A stretch of 13,776 bases of DNA from an uncultured Ignavibacteria bacterium. Lineage in GTDB: Bacteria; Bacteroidota; Ignavibacteria; Tepidaquicellales; Tepidaquicellaceae. Shown piece by piece: positions 8,901 to 13,776 of this stretch. Both the position numbers and the translations under genes were made by a program. Every line of letters starts with the position of its first letter. Position 1 is the first letter of the stretch. The notes beneath the pieces were generated by a model. It saw only the letters and a list, made by a program, of their open reading frames with translations, was not told the origin of the DNA and searched no databases. The DNA is taken from the NCBI GenBank assembly GCA_937924675.1, contig CALEVL010000334.1, positions 1 to 13,776 of the forward strand. The letters are read 5' to 3'.

Positions 8901-9078
8901 CATTGATAAGTGATTGCGCATCAATGCCATGCTTAAGCATGACAAGCAAATCGCCTTCCTTGTAATTGCTATCTTCGTGAAAACTTGTAAGATTGTTCTC
9001 GCTTGTTGTTTCTTTGCCCGGGAAAAACAAAACAGACATAATTAATACAGCAAGAATGGCTGAAGTAAATTGTTTCAT
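5974..9078 (-). CDS. T9SS-exported subtilisin-family (S8) serine protease, multidomain
   Basis: A 1034-aa secreted serine protease. Residues 1-20 form a signal peptide and about 38-115 a fervidolysin-like prodomain. The S8 domain (about 160-465) shows all three catalytic residues: Asp170 in AIVDGG, His222 in NHGTH and Ser397 in GTSMATP. An acidic NGIDDDNNGYIDD insert lies at 193-205. Where subtilisins have the oxyanion-hole Asn in an AAGN motif, this protein reads SAGAGPN (323-329), putting Ala326 at the expected place. Two related domains of about 113 residues follow (475-588 and 593-706), sharing TYKW-FGSP, GLG-N-GDS-GQW-VW and ITFKRQ. Residues 710-935 look like an alpha/beta flavodoxin/GATase-type fold without an obvious catalytic Cys. 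The end (950-1034) is a type A T9SS sorting domain (QNYPNPFNPSTT, YDVLGKE, LPSGAYFYR), predicting export by T9SS with removal of the tail and surface attachment or release. The start is ATG at 9078 behind an A-rich leader. Confidence 0.92.
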   Translation of the reverse strand: MKQFTSAILAVLIMSVLFFPGKETTSENNLTSFHEDSNYKEGDLLVMLKHGIDAQSLINDYTGIGLVHKETLVADLNIHLYQYDVSRSAAVDALMSVMRNDDVAVAQFNHYVQERSFTPNDTRFAEQWDKNNTGQTGGTPDADIDGPEAWELSRGGVTAMNDTIVVAIVDGGQQTNHPDLDTWLNWREIPANGIDDDNNGYIDDINGWNASTNNGTIPANNHGTHCAGIAGAIGNNGLGVAGVNLKVKTMPIVYGNSPSLEQSVVKAYGYAHKQRKLYNQSNGSQGAFVVATNSSFGVDRGQPANYPLWCGFFDSLGAVGILSAGAGPNINLNIDTEGDIPTACPSNYLISVTNTTNTDVKNSGAGYGPINMDLGAPGTSILSTIPGSSYGLLTGTSMATPQVTGAIGLIYGGASSVFIQLAKSDPDSAALLFKQYILSSVDTLASLQSLVLSKGRLNVHKMLKKVEVTNVPVLNPFQLRTPSAGARIVTLPNSSTPYTITWDTSATGATYKWVFGSPSPNVRLITIPAGTNSITVSSGQLDNILAGLGVNQGDSIVGQWDVWSHRVLPNVDSLKSINGPRAITFKRQRPLLSTFNLSSPPNGISVTTSANNSSQININWTRSGEGTTYKWKFGSPNISSVLLSLPSNNSGGDSSLSVVNSALDGILQGLGLNPGDSVSGQWAVWAYNSVDSLKSAQTYSITFKRQSRGDVMVVYDSTSATGRASRDSVMANLSNLGSTFDIYNRKSNTGTASISFRGYKSVILLGEGTSIMSNVVKDSLKSYLASGGTTVISKAKLVIFAEDIGYHLDRAASTYYDAQFARESLGFEFIADRPGSTGNKGLTGMTVNTGITDSTVGPWPDVIRKSATVPSAQLFDLYRFKQHPDSMNAIGRIGPNANIAVFGVDVESLRPSLNSPNASTVRRLLDGAMRFVNEIPTSISQSNLEIPVRFDLQQNYPNPFNPSTTISFSVPERSDVKLKVYDVLGKEMVTLVNGNKEAGNYTVRFDAASLPSGAYFYRIEAGAFVSVKRMLLIK

Positions 9079-9102
9079 GTTCTTTTTTTTTGGATTATTG
9101 CA

Positions 9103-9120
9103 GTTCTGAGAACCGCGGTT
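9103..9120. promoter_or_regulatory. Two overlapping palindromes in the subtilase leader
   Basis: AACCGCGGTT (9111-9120) is a perfect 10-bp palindrome, and it overlaps GTTCTGAGAAC (9103-9113), a palindrome with a single central base. Both lie 25-42 bases upstream of the subtilase ATG, between it and the 53-aa gene. They could be an operator or an mRNA hairpin. No -35/-10 pair is convincing next to them, so the function is unassigned. Confidence 0.25.
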
Positions 9121-9153
9121 GGGGAATGTTTGTATTTGAACTTATGATAGAGG

Positions 9154-9315
9154 TCAGACCTTGATCATTTTCCTCGACAATGTGCCGTCTTCATTCTCAA
9201 TTATCGGACCTTCAGATTGCCAACCTTGCTCAACAAGGTCTATCTCATTTTTCTTAAGGTCATCGAGATTCTTGCCAACGGCAAATGATACTTCTTTTGT
9301 GTTTTCGTCTTTCAT
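9154..9315 (-). CDS. Small acidic 53-aa protein, faintly DUF1737/DUF4177-like
   Basis: The frame begins MKDENTKEVSF and ends SRKMIKV. It starts at ATG 9315, with an in-frame TGA (9322-9324) just upstream fixing the N-terminus, and stops with TGA at 9154-9156. The protein has no signal peptide or membrane segment and is rich in Lys, Glu and Asp, so it is probably cytoplasmic. The central stretch LDDLKKNEIDLVEQGW followed by a glycine and a short GTLSRKMIKV strand resembles the helix, G-W turn and strand pattern of the small DUF1737/DUF4177 proteins. The resemblance is weak and no function follows from it. It lies 75 bp upstream of the subtilase on the same strand, so co-transcription is possible. 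The codon use and composition look protein-like, and the opposite-strand frame over the same bases is poorer. Confidence 0.65.
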   Translation of the reverse strand: MKDENTKEVSFAVGKNLDDLKKNEIDLVEQGWQSEGPIIENEDGTLSRKMIKV

Positions 9316-9577
9316 TTTAGTTCATTTTAACTCATGCAATTCTTTGATTCAATACATAATTACAAATAAGACAAAATAAGTCGGATTTTAAAAATGGGTA
9401 TAAGAGTTGTTAGATTGGATTGAAAACTTTCCGGAATTTATGAACGACAAATTGTTGAGACAGACAACTTTCTGTTTACAGAGCAAATCATCATGCAATC
9501 AAAATGAGATAATCTCTAATATTGAAAAATTGTCTCCGAAAATTAATGAGGAGATTTTTTACAATGTCAGTAAAGCT
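9316..9577. other. AT-rich intergenic stretch
   Basis: This is the gap between the outer-membrane barrel gene and the 53-aa gene. It holds the candidate promoter at 9324-9352 and a weak hairpin (TCTCC 9533-9537 with GGAGA 9550-9554, 12-base loop) flanked by T and A runs, which might end the barrel-gene transcript. It also contains an open plus-strand frame, considered separately. No minus-strand frame other than the 53-aa gene looks coding. Confidence 0.5.
9324..9352 (-). promoter_or_regulatory. Candidate promoter of the 53-aa gene
   Basis: On the minus strand TTGAAT (9352-9347) and TAAAAT (9329-9324) are separated by 17 bases, close to the sigma-70 consensus spacing. Transcription would start about 2 bases before the ATG at 9315, giving a nearly leaderless mRNA. 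The region is AT-rich, so a chance match is possible, and no Bacteroidota-type TTTG/TAnnTTTG pair was found here. Confidence 0.25.
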
Positions 9578-11647
9578 TCAGAAAGTAAATTCATAAGCCA
9601 CTTTGAAATATTTTCTTGTATTTTGAAGCTTCTCACCATTTAGATTGAATACAAGATAAACATTGCTTCCGGCAAAGAACTCATATTGGAAGATCGAATT
9701 CCAAAGTTGATTGTTTGTGTAAGTATCGTTCTGATAATATGATCTGACATAGAACTTATCGAACACTTTCCAGTCAATGCGGGTATTGATGATAGTTCTC
9801 TTTACATCTGCAAGATCAATGAAGTTTACGCTTGCCCCGAATGACAATCTGCTGAACAGGAATATGTCAGCGCCGAGATAGGGATTCTTAATAAAGTCTC
9901 CAAAGTATGGGCCAAAAAAGTATCCTGCATACAAAGAAGTTTCGCCAATATAAAAATTAGCGGAATACTCCTGAGCAAAATTTTCTCGGGTAATAAGATT
10001 GCCGTTCTCATCATAATCATTTGGCCTGTTGTATTCAAAGTATTGGTTGATTCTTATGATGTCGTTCAGTTTAAAATTCAGACTCTGGCTGAGTCTGTTC
10101 TGCAGATTAAAATTATCCGTAAAGAATCCATCGGCATGAAGAACTCTTCCGCGGTAATATCCGCCGGAAACATTAATGTCACTGAAATACTTTCTGTCAT
10201 AGGCAAAGTGATAACCGCCGGAAGCATATACTTCATCAAAATTATTCTCAAGTCCTATCTGACTGTTGAATGATGTCGATGCAGAAAATCCTCTGTTAAC
10301 TCTGTTATATCCAAAATCTGCAAAGGGTCCGCCGGCATCATTATACTGATAAAAGCCGTAAAGATTGTAAGCGCTTCCTTCCTGCGGATTTCCTTCCATG
10401 GAATTCCAGCTGTTGACAAACTGCGCACCTAATCTGAGAGGATTGTCGGGGAATCTGTAGAATCCATCAAAGCTCATGATGTTTTCCTTATATGTGGTTC
10501 CCTGATTTTGCGAGTGGATATACATTCCGCCGAGATTGAAATTCTTAAAGTTCATGTTGGGGCGAGTAACGAAGAAATTCCTTTTGTTGCCGTCTGCGTC
10601 CCGGTCGTCAACATAAACTGTACCTGCTTTCAAAAGATCTGATCTGTATGTATAGTTGAATCCGTAACCAATGTTATCTATAGCACGAGTATAAAACAGA
10701 TTTATGGGAGTTCTGAAGATGTCAAGATCCTTGCTGAAGAAGGGTCTTTTTTCCTGAAGGAAGATCGGCCTTGCATAAAGAGAAAATCTGAATGGATCTG
10801 CTTCAAGAGTTGATTCATCCGGATAGATCGTTGCCTTAAGTTTATGATTTTCATACGCGGCAATGAGATCACCGCCAACTCTTATGGTATCACCCAAATC
10901 ATTGAAGCTTTGTGCAACCCCGAATGGGATTGCACTTACATCAATATTCAGTTTGTCTTCAAAAGGAGTTATGAGGTCAAACTTATACATGTTCTTTACG
11001 GTCAGGAGTTCACTGTCAGGTATGATTGAATAATAATAATAATTTCCGTCTTCCTTATATGAAAACAATTGTAAGTCGATTCCAATCTGTTTCTTGTTCT
11101 TGTTTTGCATTTTTCCAACCGGTATCACCACCTCAGTCTGAATATGTCCCGGCTTTCCGTTCTCTGCTTCTTTGATTATAGTTGACTTAACATCCCATAT
11201 CCAGTCCCATTCATAAGACTTATTTCTCACGTTGTAAACAGCCGCATCTCTTTGATTATTTAAGAAACTGAATGAGAAGACATATCCGTTTTGGTTTTTG
11301 TTTTCCATATCCAAGAGAATGAAGAATTCATTTTCATCTTCAGTGCTTCTGTCACGCGTAACAGATTTGGATATAATTTTTCCCATTGGATAGTAATCGA
11401 ATGCAAAAAACAGCGCATCCTTATTCTGCTTGACGTACACTACAGTGCTGTCAATCTTGTTTATTCCGTCTGCTTTGGGAATAAACTGGTAGAATTTTGT
11501 AAACACTTTGGCACCTGCCCACTCCTTACCCAATATCTTACCATTGACTTCAGGAGCTTCTATGCTGAAGCTCTGTGGCTGTGACTTTGCAATGAGGGTT
11601 GCAAAGAAGATTAATAACAGGGAAAGACCGGTAATAGATGCCTTCAT
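9578..11647 (-). CDS. Outer-membrane beta-barrel protein, CBM9-like plus DUF5916-like
   Basis: A 689-aa envelope protein. A signal peptide covers residues 1-22 (hydrophobic 7-20, cleavage near AKS-Q). Residues 25-210 form a CBM9-like beta-sandwich, beginning with the usual IEAPEVNGKILGKEWAGA pattern. The DUF5916 hallmark follows at about 278-326: STLEADPFRF, then LQEKRPFFSKDLDIF and LFYTRA. The remainder alternates aromatic and polar residues in strand-length blocks and ends in Phe (AYEFTF), as BAM-inserted barrels do. The family is common in Bacteroidota and has no settled function. The CBM9-like domain hints at glycan contact or a structural plug, and neither is proven. The start is ATG at 11647 with no strong Shine-Dalgarno sequence. 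It stands alone: 109 bp separate it from the membrane-protein pair upstream, and 262 bp from the 53-aa gene downstream. Confidence 0.85.
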   Translation of the reverse strand: MKASITGLSLLLIFFATLIAKSQPQSFSIEAPEVNGKILGKEWAGAKVFTKFYQFIPKADGINKIDSTVVYVKQNKDALFFAFDYYPMGKIISKSVTRDRSTEDENEFFILLDMENKNQNGYVFSFSFLNNQRDAAVYNVRNKSYEWDWIWDVKSTIIKEAENGKPGHIQTEVVIPVGKMQNKNKKQIGIDLQLFSYKEDGNYYYYSIIPDSELLTVKNMYKFDLITPFEDKLNIDVSAIPFGVAQSFNDLGDTIRVGGDLIAAYENHKLKATIYPDESTLEADPFRFSLYARPIFLQEKRPFFSKDLDIFRTPINLFYTRAIDNIGYGFNYTYRSDLLKAGTVYVDDRDADGNKRNFFVTRPNMNFKNFNLGGMYIHSQNQGTTYKENIMSFDGFYRFPDNPLRLGAQFVNSWNSMEGNPQEGSAYNLYGFYQYNDAGGPFADFGYNRVNRGFSASTSFNSQIGLENNFDEVYASGGYHFAYDRKYFSDINVSGGYYRGRVLHADGFFTDNFNLQNRLSQSLNFKLNDIIRINQYFEYNRPNDYDENGNLITRENFAQEYSANFYIGETSLYAGYFFGPYFGDFIKNPYLGADIFLFSRLSFGASVNFIDLADVKRTIINTRIDWKVFDKFYVRSYYQNDTYTNNQLWNSIFQYEFFAGSNVYLVFNLNGEKLQNTRKYFKVAYEFTF

Positions 11648-11683
11648 ATTCTTGTTCTTTTGATTCTCCCTGCATTAACGTAA

Positions 11684-11713
11684 ATATTATGCAGATGTTT
11701 CAACTTTGCACAA
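11684..11713 (-). promoter_or_regulatory. Candidate promoter of the outer-membrane barrel gene
   Basis: On the minus strand TTGTGC (11713-11708) is followed after 18 bases by TAATAT (11689-11684), or after 16 bases by CATAAT (11691-11686). A start about 30 bases before the ATG at 11647 would result. Only partial matches to the sigma-70 consensus; there is no TAnnTTTG box. Confidence 0.25.
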
Positions 11714-11756
11714 CCGCCCATTTATTGCTTATTACGATATTGAAACTGCTTGGTTT

Positions 11757-12653
11757 TTAGGAATTTCGAGGTGCGAACAAATAAAGTGCGGGAGGTATAA
11801 TGAACAGCAATACAGGAGATAAATCCAGCAAATTGGCTTGAGGCAAAAGCATTAAAGCAAACAGGATATACAATGGTGCAAAAAGCATAGAGAATTTAAA
11901 GACCTTATCACCTATGATAAGAGATTTATAGGACATAAATATGAGTATTGATGTAATTGCAATCAGTGCCGGGAAGTTGACAACTGCCAGCGCATCCGTT
12001 ACTCCCGCAATACGTAATCCGTAGAAGCTTTTGAGCAGACCTTCAACAACAAGCCAGCAAACAAGTGAAGCAATCACAGTAATAATTGTTCTTAACTTGA
12101 ACAATATTCCGATACTGAACTGATAGATCATATAGAATAAAAGCAACGCAAGTATCTGGGACTGGTTCATCGCACCGAGAGTAATGATCAACGGAAGTAT
12201 AAAGTCCCTTTTCATGGCTATCAGCAACAAACCGATTGCAAAAAATGTAAGATTGAAGATAGCTGCTTCTGTATAAATGTTCTGTATTACAACTGACAAA
12301 ACCACTTGTATGATCAGCAGTCCTGTAATACTTTGATTTTCATCAAAGTAAATTCTCAAATAGAAATAGAAGATGAGAAAGAATGCAATGAATGAAAACA
12401 GCGCAATAATTTCAAAAGAATACAGTCGTAACTTTGTATTATTTACAACAACGACACCAATTAATTTTTGTACCGAATAAGTTACTGCAGGAGTTAGTAT
12501 TGAATATTGCTGAGGTGTTTCCTCCTGACCGGTAAGAATTCTTTGCTGAAGTTCATACTTTGTCGCTGCCTGAGGTTTGATAATTCTTCCATCTACTATA
12601 AGGTAAGATATCATCCCGAGAAGAAGCACCATGAAGTATGCCGGTCTCATCAT
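11757..12653 (-). CDS. Polytopic membrane protein, paralogue of the gene upstream
   Basis: A 298-aa protein with about nine hydrophobic segments (around residues 5-21, 79-99, 108-126, 131-147, 150-178, 186-204, 227-243, 254-270 and 276-294), so inner membrane. It is colinear with the preceding 326-aa protein. Shared blocks are MISYLI (14-19 here), a QQYSI block (48-52) matching YQYRI there, and LPL-(6)-N-x-x-Q-(4)-LLLFY (153-174). It therefore arose by tandem duplication. Polar residues of the partner are missing here: Arg59 becomes Ser51, Asp139 becomes Ala131, and Arg172-Asp173 become Gln164-Ser165. The start is ATG at 12653, with a second ATG adjacent and an in-frame TAG at 12660-12662 just upstream. 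It lies 22 bp behind the upstream gene, so they are likely co-transcribed. The topology recalls GT-C-like membrane enzymes, but I recognise no family. Confidence 0.8.
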   Translation of the reverse strand: MMRPAYFMVLLLGMISYLIVDGRIIKPQAATKYELQQRILTGQEETPQQYSILTPAVTYSVQKLIGVVVVNNTKLRLYSFEIIALFSFIAFFLIFYFYLRIYFDENQSITGLLIIQVVLSVVIQNIYTEAAIFNLTFFAIGLLLIAMKRDFILPLIITLGAMNQSQILALLLFYMIYQFSIGILFKLRTIITVIASLVCWLVVEGLLKSFYGLRIAGVTDALAVVNFPALIAITSILIFMSYKSLIIGDKVFKFSMLFAPLYILFALMLLPQANLLDLSPVLLFIIPPALYLFAPRNS

Positions 12654-12675
12654 ATTATTCTAATTACAATGTTCA

Positions 12676-13656
12676 TTATGTCCGAATCCTTTCCGGCTCT
12701 GCATCTGTGTTTTCCGTGAATTCATTTGTCAATACCTGCAGGCTCATTGGAATCAGAATAAGAAATGCAGGCAGGAACTTGGCAAGCTGAGAAACAATTG
12801 CAAACAAGAAGAAAACAGCTACATAGGGAATCAGAGAAACTAGCGCGAAGCGAAAGAACTTATTGCTTCGCCGGAATGAAATAATGCTGAGAACTGCAAA
12901 GACTGAAACCATTACAATCCAGAGTTCAACAATTATTTTCCATGTATTTATATTTGTAGTCACATTATGTCTGACTGTATATACAGACTCCTTGAATCCA
13001 AATATATAACGAAGCAAAAGATATCCTGCCAGCCAGACAACAATACAGAAAACAGCATTCATAATTGCCTTCTTGTCTTTCAGTCTTCCCTCATAGAAAA
13101 GAAATGCTGCATAGAACAACAGCAAATAATTGATCTGGTCACGGTTGAACACACCAACAGCAAATACCAAAGGAAGGAATTTCTCCTTTTTACTAAACAT
13201 GAGATATAGCCCTATAAGATAAAACAGAAGTGTAATGTAATCACCCTCCTCCCAAATGCTTGAGATTCCAAGAGGAATGACAACTTGCAATAGAATAAGT
13301 CCTATGGTGCTTGCATTTACACTGAAGAAATTCCTGAGAAATTTATAGAACAAAGCATAAATTCCAAGAAAGACAACGAACACAATTATCTGATATGAAA
13401 GGACGTGACGCTCCGCAGCATCAGTCATTACAGGCGAGAGGACTGTCTGAATGAAGTTGCCCAGAACCGGCTTCATGATCCTGTACTGATAAGGCGGCTC
13501 CATAGTTCCTTCAAGAATCGACTCCTGAATTTTCATCCTCTGCGAAACATCCGGAAAGATCGTTCTTTCGCTGATGATCATATAAGAGATCATTGTCAGC
13601 AGAAGTATGACAAGGACTTCCGGCTTGAGCAGTTTATTCAAATCTCTTGTATTCAA
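12676..13656 (-). CDS. Polytopic membrane protein, possible GT-C-like family, TTG start
   Basis: A 326-aa inner-membrane protein with eight to ten hydrophobic segments (13-29, 86-107, 115-133, 139-154, 158-187, 197-216, 240-259, 269-288, 292-309). Polar motifs sit beside the membrane segments: PPYQYRIMKP (54-63), WEEGDY (135-140) and FNRDQ (170-174). Such a pattern occurs in uncharacterised multi-spanning proteins thought to relate to GT-C glycosyltransferases; here that is only a suggestion. The C-terminal 15 residues are charged and probably cytoplasmic. The start is taken as TTG at 13656, directly after an in-frame TAG (13657-13659). The first in-frame ATG would be Met22, inside the first membrane segment, and the paralogue's start aligns near residue 9, so a non-ATG start is likely. 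It is the first gene of a two-gene minus-strand unit and diverges from the plus-strand gene at 13746. Confidence 0.8.
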   Translation of the reverse strand: MNTRDLNKLLKPEVLVILLLTMISYMIISERTIFPDVSQRMKIQESILEGTMEPPYQYRIMKPVLGNFIQTVLSPVMTDAAERHVLSYQIIVFVVFLGIYALFYKFLRNFFSVNASTIGLILLQVVIPLGISSIWEEGDYITLLFYLIGLYLMFSKKEKFLPLVFAVGVFNRDQINYLLLFYAAFLFYEGRLKDKKAIMNAVFCIVVWLAGYLLLRYIFGFKESVYTVRHNVTTNINTWKIIVELWIVMVSVFAVLSIISFRRSNKFFRFALVSLIPYVAVFFLFAIVSQLAKFLPAFLILIPMSLQVLTNEFTENTDAEPERIRT

Positions 13657-13730
13657 CTATTGGGCTCTGAGTAAATATTATAAATATTTTGCTTTTAGAT
13701 TTTGCATAACGTTAGTAATAACATCGCTTG

Positions 13731-13738
13731 TAATTTTG
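13731..13738 (+). promoter_or_regulatory. Bacteroidota-type -7 box candidate
   Basis: TAATTTTG matches the Bacteroidota -7 consensus TAnnTTTG exactly. It lies 7 bases before the ATG at 13746, implying a very short or absent leader. A TTTG upstream (13701-13704) is 26 bases away, longer than the usual 19-21, so the -33 half is not supported. Confidence 0.3.
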
Positions 13739-13745
13739 GCAATAA

Positions 13746-13776
13746 ATGGAATTAAAGAAAGTCATCAATGAAAATT
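13746..13776 (+). CDS. Start of a divergent plus-strand gene, cut by the window edge
   Basis: ATG at 13746 opens a frame reading MELKKVINEN up to the window end. The Lys/Glu-rich opening is typical of a cytoplasmic protein start. It is divergent from the membrane-protein pair, with about 90 bp between starts. Ten codons are too few for a product call. Confidence 0.4.
   Translation, partial: MELKKVINEN

Noticed and set aside
699..9078. A single regulated operon of phosphatase plus two proteases
   Set aside because: Strong terminators at 2436-2467 and 5859-5902 divide the three genes, so co-orientation does not mean one transcript.
9161..9379. Plus-strand open frame of 72 codons over the 53-aa gene
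   Set aside because: The minus-strand frame has better composition, a defined start and the orientation of the neighbours; the plus frame is its antisense.
9533..9560. Plus-strand intrinsic terminator (TCTCC/GGAGA hairpin plus T6)
   Set aside because: The stem is only 5 bp with a 12-base loop, and no convincing plus-strand gene precedes it. As a minus-strand terminator of the barrel gene it is also weak.
13746..13776. Assigning the divergent gene to a family such as nitroreductases from its first residues
   Set aside because: Ten residues are not enough for a family assignment.

Overview
The window looks like chromosomal DNA of a Bacteroidota/Chlorobi-group bacterium, most likely an Ignavibacteria-type organism. 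The main reason is the subtilase at 5974-9078. It ends in a type IX secretion (T9SS) sorting domain with the NYPNPFNPST signature and a final Lys-rich tail, a form typical of that lineage. Weak or absent Shine-Dalgarno sequences, AT-rich leaders, a dockerin-like protein tail and a DUF5916-type outer-membrane barrel fit the same assignment. This is inference from protein style, not from a marker gene.

Layout: (1) 1-698 is non-genic. It holds an array of about 21 degenerate 21-bp units (46-498) followed by a hairpin-rich element resembling widespread dispersed intergenic repeats (572-665). (2) 699-9078 carries three large minus-strand genes for exported proteins: a Tat-targeted PhoX/DUF839-family protein, a 1112-aa metzincin (reprolysin-like) metalloprotease, and a 1034-aa subtilisin-family protease. 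Strong intrinsic terminators sit behind the two protease genes. (3) 9154-9315 is a 53-aa minus-strand gene just upstream of the subtilase. (4) 9578-11647 is a minus-strand outer-membrane beta-barrel protein with a CBM9-like N-terminal domain (DUF5916 type). (5) 11757-13656 is a tandem pair of paralogous polytopic membrane proteins, also minus strand. (6) The last 31 bases begin a divergent plus-strand gene cut by the window edge.

The coherent theme is secretion and the cell envelope: Tat, T9SS and Sec/BAM routes are all represented. There is no sign of a plasmid, phage, CRISPR array, transposase, tRNA or rRNA. I did not find a clearly new multi-gene system. The items most worth a second look are the 21-bp array, the membrane-protein pair in which the second copy has lost polar residues present in the first, the terminator embedded in the leader of the metalloprotease gene, unusual residues at conserved positions of both proteases, and the small 53-aa gene.
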